NCBI GenBank assembly: GCA_903872005.1
Contig: CAIQJD010000777.1
Span: forward strand, 1 to 6,781
Reading direction: 5' to 3'
DNA length: 6,781 nucleotides
Source of the DNA: an uncultured bacterium
GTDB lineage: Bacteria; Chloroflexota; Anaerolineae; JACIWP01
In this document: positions 1-5,644 of the stretch, in pieces
Position numbering within the stretch: position 1 is the first letter of the stretch
Layout: each line of letters starts with the position of its first letter
Notes under the pieces: model-generated
Seen by the model: the letters and a program-made list of their open reading frames with translations, nothing else
Database searches by the model: none
Told to the model about the DNA's origin: nothing
Position numbers and translations under genes: made by a program

Positions 1-50
1 CCCCGGTCTCCAAGCCGTGTGTGGTATTCGCGCGCGTCGCGCCGGCGCGG

Positions 51-944
51 CTACACCTGTTTGGTCAGCTCGCCGTAGACTTCCGGCCGGCGCTTCTTGA
101 GCGGGAACCAGGGATTGCGGCGCACGCGGTCATAAATCTCGCCGTCCAGCTCGCCGGCGACCCACTGATCGCCGGGGGCCGGCCGCGAGCGCGCCGTCAT
201 CTCGCCTTCGGGGCTGAGGATATATGCCCCGCCGACGTGAGAGCTGTGCCCATCGAAGCCAACCTGATCCGAGAAGATGGCGAAGACGCCGTTGGTCTTG
301 GCCTGGATGTCGTGCAGCTTGGCATTGGGGCGCGCGTCCAGCAGCGCGCGCTGATTGGCAATCAGCTCCTCGTCGGTGCAGTGTTTCTCCGCGCCGTCGA
401 AGGTCAGGAAGCCGTCGGGGTTGAGCATCTTGCGGATGGCATGAGGGATGAGGATGACCTCCGCGCCCATCAGGGCCAGGATGCGCCAGCTCTCCCAGAA
501 GTCGCTGTCGTGGCAGATGGCGACGCCGGCTTTGCAGAAGCCCAGGTCGAAGAGGCCCCATTCATACGCCTGGCGGAAGCGGAAGAACTCGTCGTAAGAG
601 GCGTGTACCTTGCGCTGGATGCCGATGAGGCCGGCCGGCCCAACCAGCGCATAGGCATTGTAATGCGTGCCGCGGAACAGCTCGGCGAAGCCGTAGGCGA
701 CGATGATGTCGCAGGCTTTGGCCTGGGCCTGCATCAACTGGAAGATGCGCCCATTCGCCTCTTCGGCGAATTGCACTACTTCGGCGCTGCCGTTGTGACC
801 GGTGACGGATAGCTCCGGGAAGGCCACCAGCCGGCAGCCGGCCGCGGCCGTCTCTTGAATCATGCGGAGATGGGTCTGGATGTTGCGCTCCAGGTCCTGA
901 TATTTCACATCCACCTGGGTGGCCGCGGCTTTGAACTTTTGCAT
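51..944 (-). CDS. Nitrilase-superfamily carbon-nitrogen hydrolase (amidase/carbamoylase type)
   Basis: The 297-residue product has the complete nitrilase-fold catalytic set: Glu44 in AFPELSVTG, Lys112 in QRKVHAS and the nucleophile Cys144 in VAICHDSDFWE; Glu119 is the likely second glutamate. Near the C-terminus, AKTNGVFAIF (about 215-224) and the GGAYILSPEGEMTA strand (about 238-251) are typical of the family. The length matches single-domain members. It should be a cytosolic hydrolase of a non-peptide C-N bond (amide, nitrile or N-carbamoyl group). The substrate cannot be read from the sequence; N-carbamoyl amine or amino acid hydrolysis is one possibility given the agmatinase-family gene nearby. 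The ATG start follows the previous gene by 22 bases. Its only purine-rich ribosome site (AGGAG at 958-962) is 13 bases away, longer than for its neighbours, so translation may be coupled to the gene upstream. It is the last gene visible in its operon. Confidence 0.9.
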   Translation of the reverse strand: MQKFKAAATQVDVKYQDLERNIQTHLRMIQETAAAGCRLVAFPELSVTGHNGSAEVVQFAEEANGRIFQLMQAQAKACDIIVAYGFAELFRGTHYNAYALVGPAGLIGIQRKVHASYDEFFRFRQAYEWGLFDLGFCKAGVAICHDSDFWESWRILALMGAEVILIPHAIRKMLNPDGFLTFDGAEKHCTDEELIANQRALLDARPNAKLHDIQAKTNGVFAIFSDQVGFDGHSSHVGGAYILSPEGEMTARSRPAPGDQWVAGELDGEIYDRVRRNPWFPLKKRRPEVYGELTKQV

Positions 945-966
945 TTCCCGATACCTGCTCCTGATG

Positions 967-1359
967 CTAACGCGATGGCTCGCGGCGCTCGCGCCTGTCG
1001 TCTTTCTCTACCAGGACGAGGCTGAGGACGAAGCTGACGACGCTGATGACCAGCCCGCCCCAGAAGGCCGGCGCGAAGCCAGCCACGTTGAAGCTGATGC
1101 TCAAAATGCCGGCAATCCACGACACCAGGAGCAACATCAACGCGTTGATGATCAGGGTGAACAGCCCCAGGGTAACGATGATCAGTGGGCAGGTGAGGAG
1201 CTTGAGCGCCGGCCGGAGCAGCGCGTTAACCACGCCGATGATGAGCGCCACAATCGCCAGGGTCGGCCAGGGGCTTTCCACGGTAATTCCCGGCACGAGC
1301 CGCCAGGCGGCCCACACGGCTGCGGCATTGATCAGCAGACGAATGATGAGTTTGCCCAT
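967..1359 (-). CDS. Small four-helix membrane protein, phage-holin-4 / YvlD-like family (PF04020)
   Basis: The 130-residue product is almost wholly hydrophobic, with four predicted membrane segments at about 4-21, 31-47, 57-80 and 96-118 and a charged C-terminal tail (KDDRRERREPSR). Family hallmarks are visible: a basic N-terminal helix starting GKLIIRLLI, the PGI turn near residue 23, the VNALLRPALKLLT segment (44-56) and the TLGLFTLIINALML segment (63-76). The family is annotated as phage holin-like, but members are widespread chromosomal genes with no phage context and no established function; nothing here suggests lysis. The ATG start has a GGAGG site at 1367-1371, spaced 7 bases. It lies 30 bases after phnE and 22 bases before the nitrilase gene, so it is probably cotranscribed with them. 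Whether it works with the transporter is unknown. Confidence 0.88.
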   Translation of the reverse strand: MGKLIIRLLINAAAVWAAWRLVPGITVESPWPTLAIVALIIGVVNALLRPALKLLTCPLIIVTLGLFTLIINALMLLLVSWIAGILSISFNVAGFAPAFWGGLVISVVSFVLSLVLVEKDDRRERREPSR

Positions 1360-1389
1360 ACGTTCCCCTCCCTCAGAAGATGGCGTCGC

Positions 1390-2547
1390 TCAGACGACCT
1401 TCTCACGCACCACGGCGCTGGCATAGTCCAGGATCGCGACGACCAGGGCGATGGCCCACACCGCGGTAGCCGCGTCGCGGTATTGCAGCAGGTTGATCCA
1501 CTGAATCAGCAGGAAGCCGATGCCGCCGCCGCCCACGAAGCCGATGATGGTGGACATACGCACGTTGATGTCCCAGCGGTAGATGGTAAACGATAAGAAG
1601 GGCGGGATCACCTGGGGCACTACGGCGAAGATGATGGTTTGCAGCCGGTTGGCGCCGGTGGCGGTGATGGCTTCGATGGGGCCGGGGTCAATGCTCTCGA
1701 TGGCTTCGGAATAGAGCTTGCCCAGCGACGCTACGGAGTGGAGGGTGAGGGCCAGGACGCCGGCGTAGGGGCCGATGCCCACCCACACCGCGAAGATGAT
1801 GGCATAGATCAACGGCTCAATGGCGCGCAGGATGTTCAGCAGCGTGCGCGTGATGTAGTAGACGGCCAACCCCACTTTGCTGCGCGACATCAGGTTACGC
1901 GCGCTGATGAAGCTGACCGGGATCGAGACGAAGATGCTGATGGTCGTCGCCATCAGGGCCAGGAAAATCGTCTCGATCATCTTCTCGACGACGAGGCGCA
2001 GGGTTTCGGTGGGCTGCCACGGCCCTTCGCGCCTGGAATATTCGACGTGGAGCTTCTGCTTGTCCTTGGGCGAGGCGCGACCGCCCTCTGTGGGAATGGC
2101 GATCTCCAGGATCAGGTTGCCGGCGGCGTCGCTCTTGGGCTTGTTGAGCAGGGTGAGGCCGCCGATGGCGTCTTCCCACCAGATTTTCACGTCCTGGTCG
2201 GCCGGCAGGTTGTGCGCTTCCAACTGGATGGCGTCGCCCACGCCGCCGCAGGTGGTGGAGAGGGTGAAGTAGGCGCCGGGGCCGGCCGTCGGCTGGGCCG
2301 GCGGCTCGGCCGGGCAGGGCACCTGCACCGTCGCTTTCAGCACCGTTTTGATCTCCGGCCGCTCGAACAGCTTCGGTTGCAACAGGTCGGCCAGGAGCGG
2401 CTTGACCAGATAGGCGTCGGTGAAAAGGACCTTCAGATCAATCTTGGTGATGCGCCAGCCCCAGACGTAGACCGCGATCGCCAGGATGACGATGACCCAG
2501 GAGCCGATGCGAACCAGGGTCCGGTTGGGCGCTTTGTTTTGTTTCAT
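1390..2547 (-). CDS. phnE: PhnE-type ABC transporter permease with an inserted extracytoplasmic domain
   Basis: This is the membrane-spanning subunit of a phosphonate/phosphite-type ABC importer. Residues 1-30 carry a basic start and a first membrane helix (about 14-30). From about 187 onward the protein is a normal PhnE core: TIFLALMATTISIFVSIPVS, then SARNLM, and the EAA loop EAIESIDPGPIEAITATGA (about 281-299) that docks on the ATPase, followed by further helices to the end. Usual PhnE proteins have about 260-290 residues; this one has 385. The excess lies between helices 1 and 2, at about 72-180: a Pro-rich linker, Cys78 and Cys100, then beta-rich sequence (GDAIQLEAHNLPADQDVKIW, later DAAGNLILEIAIP) resembling an Ig-like beta-sandwich. 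The placement predicts that it faces outside the membrane. The ATG start has GGAGG at 2554-2558, spaced 6 bases. It follows phnC by 36 bases. The transported substrate is not determinable here. Confidence 0.92.
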   Translation of the reverse strand: MKQNKAPNRTLVRIGSWVIVILAIAVYVWGWRITKIDLKVLFTDAYLVKPLLADLLQPKLFERPEIKTVLKATVQVPCPAEPPAQPTAGPGAYFTLSTTCGGVGDAIQLEAHNLPADQDVKIWWEDAIGGLTLLNKPKSDAAGNLILEIAIPTEGGRASPKDKQKLHVEYSRREGPWQPTETLRLVVEKMIETIFLALMATTISIFVSIPVSFISARNLMSRSKVGLAVYYITRTLLNILRAIEPLIYAIIFAVWVGIGPYAGVLALTLHSVASLGKLYSEAIESIDPGPIEAITATGANRLQTIIFAVVPQVIPPFLSFTIYRWDINVRMSTIIGFVGGGGIGFLLIQWINLLQYRDAATAVWAIALVVAILDYASAVVREKVV

Positions 2548-2583
2548 GGTCGTCCTCCAACGTCCTTCGTCGTCTCGCCGGCG

Positions 2584-3342
2584 TCAGGCAATCTCGACTT
2601 CCATCGCGTCTTCGCCATAGATCTCTTTGAAGCGCTTCTCGTCAATGTCGCGGGGCGCCCCATCGAAGACGATCTGGCCGGCTTTGAGGGCGATGATGCG
2701 CGTCCCGTAGCGCCGCGCCAGGCTCAAGAAGTGCAGGCTGCACAGGACCGTGATGCCATCTTCTTTGTTGAGCTGTTCGAGATACTTCATCACCGAGTGA
2801 GACGTCGCCGGGTCGAGGCTCGCCACCGGCTCGTCGGCCAGCATCATCTTGGGCTGCTGCATCAGGGCGCGGGCGATGCCGACGCGTTGTTGTTGGCCGC
2901 CGGAAAGCGCATCCGCGCGGTTGTGCGCCTTGTCGAGGATGCCGACACGGGCCAGATTCCGCAGGGCCATCTCGCGGTTGACCCTGTCGAACCACATGAA
3001 GACGCTGGGGAAGGTCGGCACGTAGCCCAGCCGGCCGGAGAGGACGTCGTTCAACACCGAGGAGCGTTTCACCAGGTTGAACTGTTGGAAGATCATGCCG
3101 ATGTTACGGCGGACGAGCCGCAAGTTCGCGCCAGAGGCGGCCGTGACATCTACGCCGTTCCAGGTGATGCGCCCTTCGGTCGGCTCGATGAGCCGGTTGA
3201 TGCAGCGCAATAACGTAGACTTGCCTGATCCGCTCAGGCCAATCAGGACGACGAATTCGCCATCCTGCACATCAAAGGAGACATCGTTGAGCGCCCGGGT
3301 ACCATCTTCGTAGACCTTCGTGAGATGCTCGATCTTGAGCAA
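2584..3342 (-). CDS. phnC: PhnC-type phosphonate/phosphite ABC transporter ATP-binding protein
   Basis: This 252-residue cytosolic ATPase powers the PhnE-type permease encoded next. Motifs in order are: Walker [10 protein letters not shown] (35-43), Q-loop in MIFQQFNL (83-90), ABC signature LSGGQ (146-150), Walker B MMLADEP (166-172, with Glu171), D-loop SLD (175-177) and the H-loop His204 in CSLHFL. The stretch [16 protein letters not shown] (91-106) is characteristic of PhnC, as is the nearly full-length match to that family's usual 245-280 residues. The chosen start is a TTG with a strong Shine-Dalgarno sequence (GGGAGG at 3349-3354); no nearby ATG fits the N-terminal [12 protein letters not shown] good promoter lies about 70 bases upstream, so this is probably the first gene of its operon. 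No substrate-binding protein gene lies beside it. Confidence 0.94.
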   Translation of the reverse strand: MLKIEHLTKVYEDGTRALNDVSFDVQDGEFVVLIGLSGSGKSTLLRCINRLIEPTEGRITWNGVDVTAASGANLRLVRRNIGMIFQQFNLVKRSSVLNDVLSGRLGYVPTFPSVFMWFDRVNREMALRNLARVGILDKAHNRADALSGGQQQRVGIARALMQQPKMMLADEPVASLDPATSHSVMKYLEQLNKEDGITVLCSLHFLSLARRYGTRIIALKAGQIVFDGAPRDIDEKRFKEIYGEDAMEVEIA

Positions 3343-3348
3343 GACCCA

Positions 3349-3354
3349 CCTCCC
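3349..3354 (-). promoter_or_regulatory. Ribosome binding site that fixes the TTG start of phnC
   Basis: The minus strand reads GGGAGG here, 6 bases before TTG at 3342-3340. Spacing and strength are ideal, and the encoded N-terminus matches the family immediately after the TTG, so the non-ATG start is well supported. Confidence 0.8.
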
Positions 3355-3410
3355 TCAGAGCCGGCTGTGCGAAAGGATGCGGCGACAGGAGAGACTCGTT
3401 GCCGGCTGCA

Positions 3411-3439
3411 ATGATACTACAATTCGCGCGCCATCGCAA
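3411..3439 (-). promoter_or_regulatory. Candidate sigma70-type promoter for phnC-phnE operon
   Basis: On the minus strand TTGCGA (3439-3434, 4 of 6 to the -35 consensus) is separated by exactly 17 bases from TATCAT (3416-3411, 5 of 6 to the -10 consensus). Transcription would begin near 3404, giving a leader of about 60 bases before the TTG start of phnC. The leader contains two GCCGGC palindromes but no convincing riboswitch-like structure. It lies in a real gap between genes, just downstream of the inverted repeat. It is found by pattern only; the genome's own promoter consensus is unknown. Confidence 0.5.
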
Positions 3440-3449
3440 GCCGGCCGGC

Positions 3450-3550
3450 GCGCCGGCCATCCACGAATGGAGGGCACGAATATACGAATGGCTGCTCTCA
3501 TTTACCTGTTGCGATTCGTTTATTCGTGGCTATTCGTGGATGGCCGGCGC
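3450..3550. repeat. Imperfect long inverted repeat made of CACGAAT / ATTCGTG units
   Basis: The left arm (3450-3492) and right arm (3511-3550) are reverse complements with one 3-base gap and a few mismatches, around an 18-base AT-richer centre (3493-3510). The outer 13 bases, GCGCCGGCCATCC and its complement, pair perfectly. Each arm contains three copies of an ACGAAT core (left: starting near 3463, 3475 and 3484; right, inverted: near 3513, 3522 and 3531). The element is markedly richer in A and T than the surrounding genes. No ORF within it looks like a gene. It could be a REP- or MITE-like dispersed element, an extended hairpin acting as a transcription barrier between the two operons, or a protein-binding array. 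No flanking target duplication is obvious. Confidence 0.8.
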
Positions 3551-3561
3551 AGGCCGCCGCG

Positions 3562-3581
3562 TGCGTAGGCAAGCCTACGCA
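3562..3581 (-). terminator. Perfect 9-bp stem-loop just after ridA; possible terminator or 3'-end stabiliser
   Basis: TGCGTAGGC and GCCTACGCA are perfect complements separated by two bases. In the minus-strand RNA the tip reads CUUG closed by a G-C pair, which matches the known stable CUUG tetraloop. The hairpin begins 12 bases after the ridA stop codon. No run of U follows it, so it is not a textbook intrinsic terminator; it may block exonucleases, or act together with the larger inverted repeat downstream. Confidence 0.45.
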
Positions 3582-3593
3582 GTCCAGAGATGC

Positions 3594-3974
3594 CTACAGC
3601 GCGCCGACCGCCTCGATCTCCACCAGACCGCCCAGGGGCAGCGCGGCGACCGCAAACGCCGAGCGCGCCGGGAAGGGCGCGGGGAAGAACGACTTGTAGA
3701 CTTCGTTCACGCTCTTGAAGTCGTTGATGTCCTTCAAGAAGACAGTCACTTTGACGACCTTGTCCAGGCCGCTGCCGGCCTCTTCCAGGATCGCCTTCAG
3801 GTTGAGCAGGGCGCGGCGCGCCTGATCGGTCACGTCGCCTTCGACGAACTTGCCGGTGGCCGGGTCCAGGCCAAGCTGGCCGGCGGTGAAGACGAAGCCA
3901 TTGGCTTTGATCCCCTGGGAATAGGGGCCGAGGGCCGGCGGCGCGCCGGCGGTGACGATCGCTTCGCGGGTCAT
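3594..3974 (-). CDS. ridA: RidA-family (YjgF/YER057c/UK114) enamine/imine deaminase
   Basis: The 126-residue product has the full RidA signature: GPYSQGIKANGFVFTAGQLG (16-35), Arg104 in FPARSAFAVAALP and Glu121 in LVEIEAV, the last two matching the Arg and Glu that bind the substrate carboxylate and activate water in E. coli RidA. Such proteins form trimers in the cytosol and hydrolyse reactive enamines and imines (for example 2-aminoacrylate) to ketoacids and ammonia. The frame is open seven codons further upstream to a TTG at 3995. The ATG at 3974 is preferred because a perfect AGGAGG sits 5 bases before it and the family N-terminus begins there. It follows the agmatinase-family gene by 45 bases on the same strand, so it is likely the last gene of that block. 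RidA proteins often accompany amine and amino-acid catabolic genes. Confidence 0.94.
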   Translation of the reverse strand: MTREAIVTAGAPPALGPYSQGIKANGFVFTAGQLGLDPATGKFVEGDVTDQARRALLNLKAILEEAGSGLDKVVKVTVFLKDINDFKSVNEVYKSFFPAPFPARSAFAVAALPLGGLVEIEAVGAL

Positions 3975-3979
3975 ACATT

Positions 3980-3985
3980 CCTCCT
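3980..3985 (-). promoter_or_regulatory. Ribosome binding site that decides the ridA start
   Basis: A perfect AGGAGG on the minus strand lies 5 bases before the ATG at 3974-3972. It favours this ATG over the in-frame TTG at 3995, which has no such site. Confidence 0.85.
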
Positions 3986-4019
3986 CATGATTCAACCATT
4001 ATCGGACGCGCGCAAGGCG

Positions 4020-4973
4020 CTACATAACGAATTGACCGGCCTGCGCCAACGTCCCCAACATGCTGACGATGATTTGCGCGGCCAGGAAGCTGGTCATGTC
4101 GGCGATGTCCAGGCTGGGCGCGACTTCCACGAAATCGAAGCCGACGACGCGGCCGCGCGCCGCCACGCCGCGCAGCAGGGCCAGCGTCTGGTAGTAGCTC
4201 AGGCCGCCGGCCGGCGCGAACCCCGTCCCCGGCGCGATGGCCGGCTCCAGCCCATCCACATCCAGGGTGATGTAGTAGTCGGCGGAGGCCGGCAGCCGGC
4301 GCAGGACTTCTTCCGGGCCGAGCCGGTGCAGCGTTTCGGCCGGGATCAGCACGCTCCCGAAGGCGCGCGCCGCATCCACTTCGGCCTGGCGCGCGCTGCC
4401 GGCGGCGCGCAGCCCAATCTGCATCATCGAGCGCACCCAGGGCATCTCGGAGCCGCGCCGCATGGGGCTGCTCTGCCCGTAGCGCTCCCCGTTCACCTCG
4501 TCGCGCCAATCGAGATGGGCGTCCAACTGCACCACACAGAGCGACCCGCGTCCTTCATACGCGGCCAGCGCCGGCGTGGTCACGCCGTGATCGCCGCCGA
4601 GGATGATGGGGAACGCGCCGCGCCCCAGGATGGTCTGGATGGCGGTCGTGGCGGCGCGCCGGTTCTCGGCGTGCCGGCCGGGGAGCATGGCGACGTCGCC
4701 GCAATCGGCGATGGTCGCCGGCGGGTCGCCCAGGACGGGGCCGTCGAAATCAAAGTTGTAATGGCGCAGCATGGGGATCAGGCGCGCCGATTGGGCGCGG
4801 ATGGCGGCCGGCGCCGGGCCGCACTGCACATAGGAGCCTTGCATGTCATACGGCGTGCTGTAGGGCACGCCGATGACGGCAATCTGGGCGTCTAGCGCAT
4901 CCAGATCGGCGCACCGCGGCGCGCCGAGGAAGGTCGGCCGGTCGGCCGGCACGGGTCGGGTCAAGGCTGGCAT
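4020..4973 (-). CDS. Agmatinase/arginase-family (ureohydrolase) dinuclear manganese enzyme
   Basis: The 317-residue product has all six metal ligands of the ureohydrolase fold: His129 in GGDHG, Asp151/His153/Asp155 in DAHLD, and Asp238/Asp240 in DVDGLEPAIAPGTG. Glu283 in FDFVEVAP matches the Glu that binds the guanidinium group in arginases. Family members hydrolyse guanidino compounds (agmatine, arginine, guanidinobutyrate and others) to an amine plus urea. The C-terminal half resembles E. coli SpeB, but the segment after DAHLD (WRDEVNGERYGQSSPMRR) differs: where SpeB has the conserved His-Gly, this protein has Tyr165-Gly166. The substrate is therefore left open. The ATG at 4973 has GGAGG 5 bases upstream. 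The open frame continues another 237 codons upstream, but that part only shadows the DNA glycosylase gene. Its first 13 bases overlap the end of that gene, implying translational coupling. Confidence 0.9.
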   Translation of the reverse strand: MPALTRPVPADRPTFLGAPRCADLDALDAQIAVIGVPYSTPYDMQGSYVQCGPAPAAIRAQSARLIPMLRHYNFDFDGPVLGDPPATIADCGDVAMLPGRHAENRRAATTAIQTILGRGAFPIILGGDHGVTTPALAAYEGRGSLCVVQLDAHLDWRDEVNGERYGQSSPMRRGSEMPWVRSMMQIGLRAAGSARQAEVDAARAFGSVLIPAETLHRLGPEEVLRRLPASADYYITLDVDGLEPAIAPGTGFAPAGGLSYYQTLALLRGVAARGRVVGFDFVEVAPSLDIADMTSFLAAQIIVSMLGTLAQAGQFVM

Positions 4974-5644
4974 GGCAACCTCCGGGAAGCATAGTCGTCG
5001 CACAGGTCGTTGAGGGTACAGCCGGCGCACGCCGGCCGCTGCGCTTTGCAGACGCGCCGGCCGTGCGCGATCAGATTCAGATGGAACGGGTAAAAGGTCT
5101 CGGCTGGCATCAGCGCCTCGATGATCTGCTCGATCTTGGGCGCGGCGGCGTTGGCCGGCGCCAGGCCCAGCCGCCGGCAGACGCGCTGCACGTGGGTATC
5201 CACCGGAAAGGCCGGCATGCCCAGGGAGAAAAGGAGCACAATCGCCGCCGTCTTGGGGCCGATGCCCTTGATGCGCGTCAGCCAGGCTTGCCCTTCGGCG
5301 ACCGGCAGCTCGCGCAAGAAGTCGAGGCTCAACTCGCCGCGCTGCTCGGCGATATAATTCAGCGTTTCCTGGATGCGCGGGGCGCGCTGGGCCGAAAGGC
5401 CGGCCGGCCGGATCGCCTCCTGCACCTCTCCCACCGGGGCCTGACGCACGGCCTCCCAGGTGGGGAAGCGTTCGACCAGCCGGCGATAGGCGCGGTCGCG
5501 GTTGATATCGGTGGTGCTCTGGCTCAAGATGGTGTTGACGATCTGCGAGACCGGATCGTCGCCGACCTGCCAGACCGGCCGGCCGTAGGCGGCGATGAGC
5601 CGGGCGTGGATGGCGAGGGCTTTGGCGGAGAGGGCGTCGCTCAT
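4961..5644 (-). CDS. nth: Endonuclease III-type DNA glycosylase/AP lyase with a [4Fe-4S] cluster
   Basis: The 227-residue product is a base-excision-repair enzyme of the HhH-GPD superfamily. The N-terminal helical part contains QIVNTILSQSTTDINRDRA (34-52), the family's conserved LSxQ(T/S)xD region. The helix-hairpin-helix is LTRIKGIGPKTAAIVLL (122-138), with catalytic Lys131, and catalytic Asp149 follows in FPVDTHVQRV. Four cysteines at 199, 206, 209 and 215 give the C-X6-C-X2-C-X5-C cluster ligands of Nth/MutY proteins. It should remove oxidised pyrimidines and cut abasic sites. A GTG at 5668 in frame would add eight residues, but the ATG at 5644 is preferred because it forms a TGATG junction with the amidase stop and the domain begins just after. 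No strong ribosome site precedes it, consistent with reinitiation. It could be another HhH-GPD subfamily; the Lys/Asp pair makes it bifunctional. Confidence 0.93.
   Translation of the reverse strand: MSDALSAKALAIHARLIAAYGRPVWQVGDDPVSQIVNTILSQSTTDINRDRAYRRLVERFPTWEAVRQAPVGEVQEAIRPAGLSAQRAPRIQETLNYIAEQRGELSLDFLRELPVAEGQAWLTRIKGIGPKTAAIVLLFSLGMPAFPVDTHVQRVCRRLGLAPANAAAPKIEQIIEALMPAETFYPFHLNLIAHGRRVCKAQRPACAGCTLNDLCDDYASRRLPCQP
4979..4983 (-). promoter_or_regulatory. Ribosome binding site of the agmatinase-family gene, inside the upstream gene
   Basis: GGAGG on the minus strand lies 5 bases before the ATG at 4973-4971 and within the last codons of the DNA glycosylase gene. It fixes the start and rules out a longer fused protein. 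Confidence 0.8.

Noticed and set aside
38..49. 12-base palindrome CGCGCCGGCGCG after the nitrilase-family gene as a terminator
   Set aside because: It has no spacer loop and no U-tract on the minus strand, and such GC palindromes occur throughout this window. The 50 bases at this edge otherwise show nothing recognisable.
967..1359. Holin-like gene as a sign of a prophage
   Set aside because: No endolysin, integrase or structural phage gene is nearby, the gene sits inside a transporter operon, and the PF04020 family is common in bacterial chromosomes.
1639..3213. Long plus-strand open frame (524 codons) opposite phnE and phnC
   Set aside because: It lies antisense to two confidently identified genes, crosses the gap between them, is rich in Asp, Gly, Ala, Arg, Gln and His in the way of GC-rich antisense frames, and shows no recognisable domain.
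3998..4003. GATAAT on the minus strand before ridA as a -10 element for a separate ridA promoter
   Set aside because: It is a 5 of 6 match, but the hexamer 17 bases upstream (TATGTA) does not resemble a -35 box, and the tight spacing to the preceding gene favours cotranscription.
3399..4895. Plus-strand open frame (498 codons) running through the inverted repeat and opposite ridA and the agmatinase-family gene
   Set aside because: It spans an intergenic repeat and two real genes, has antisense-type composition and shows no recognisable domain.
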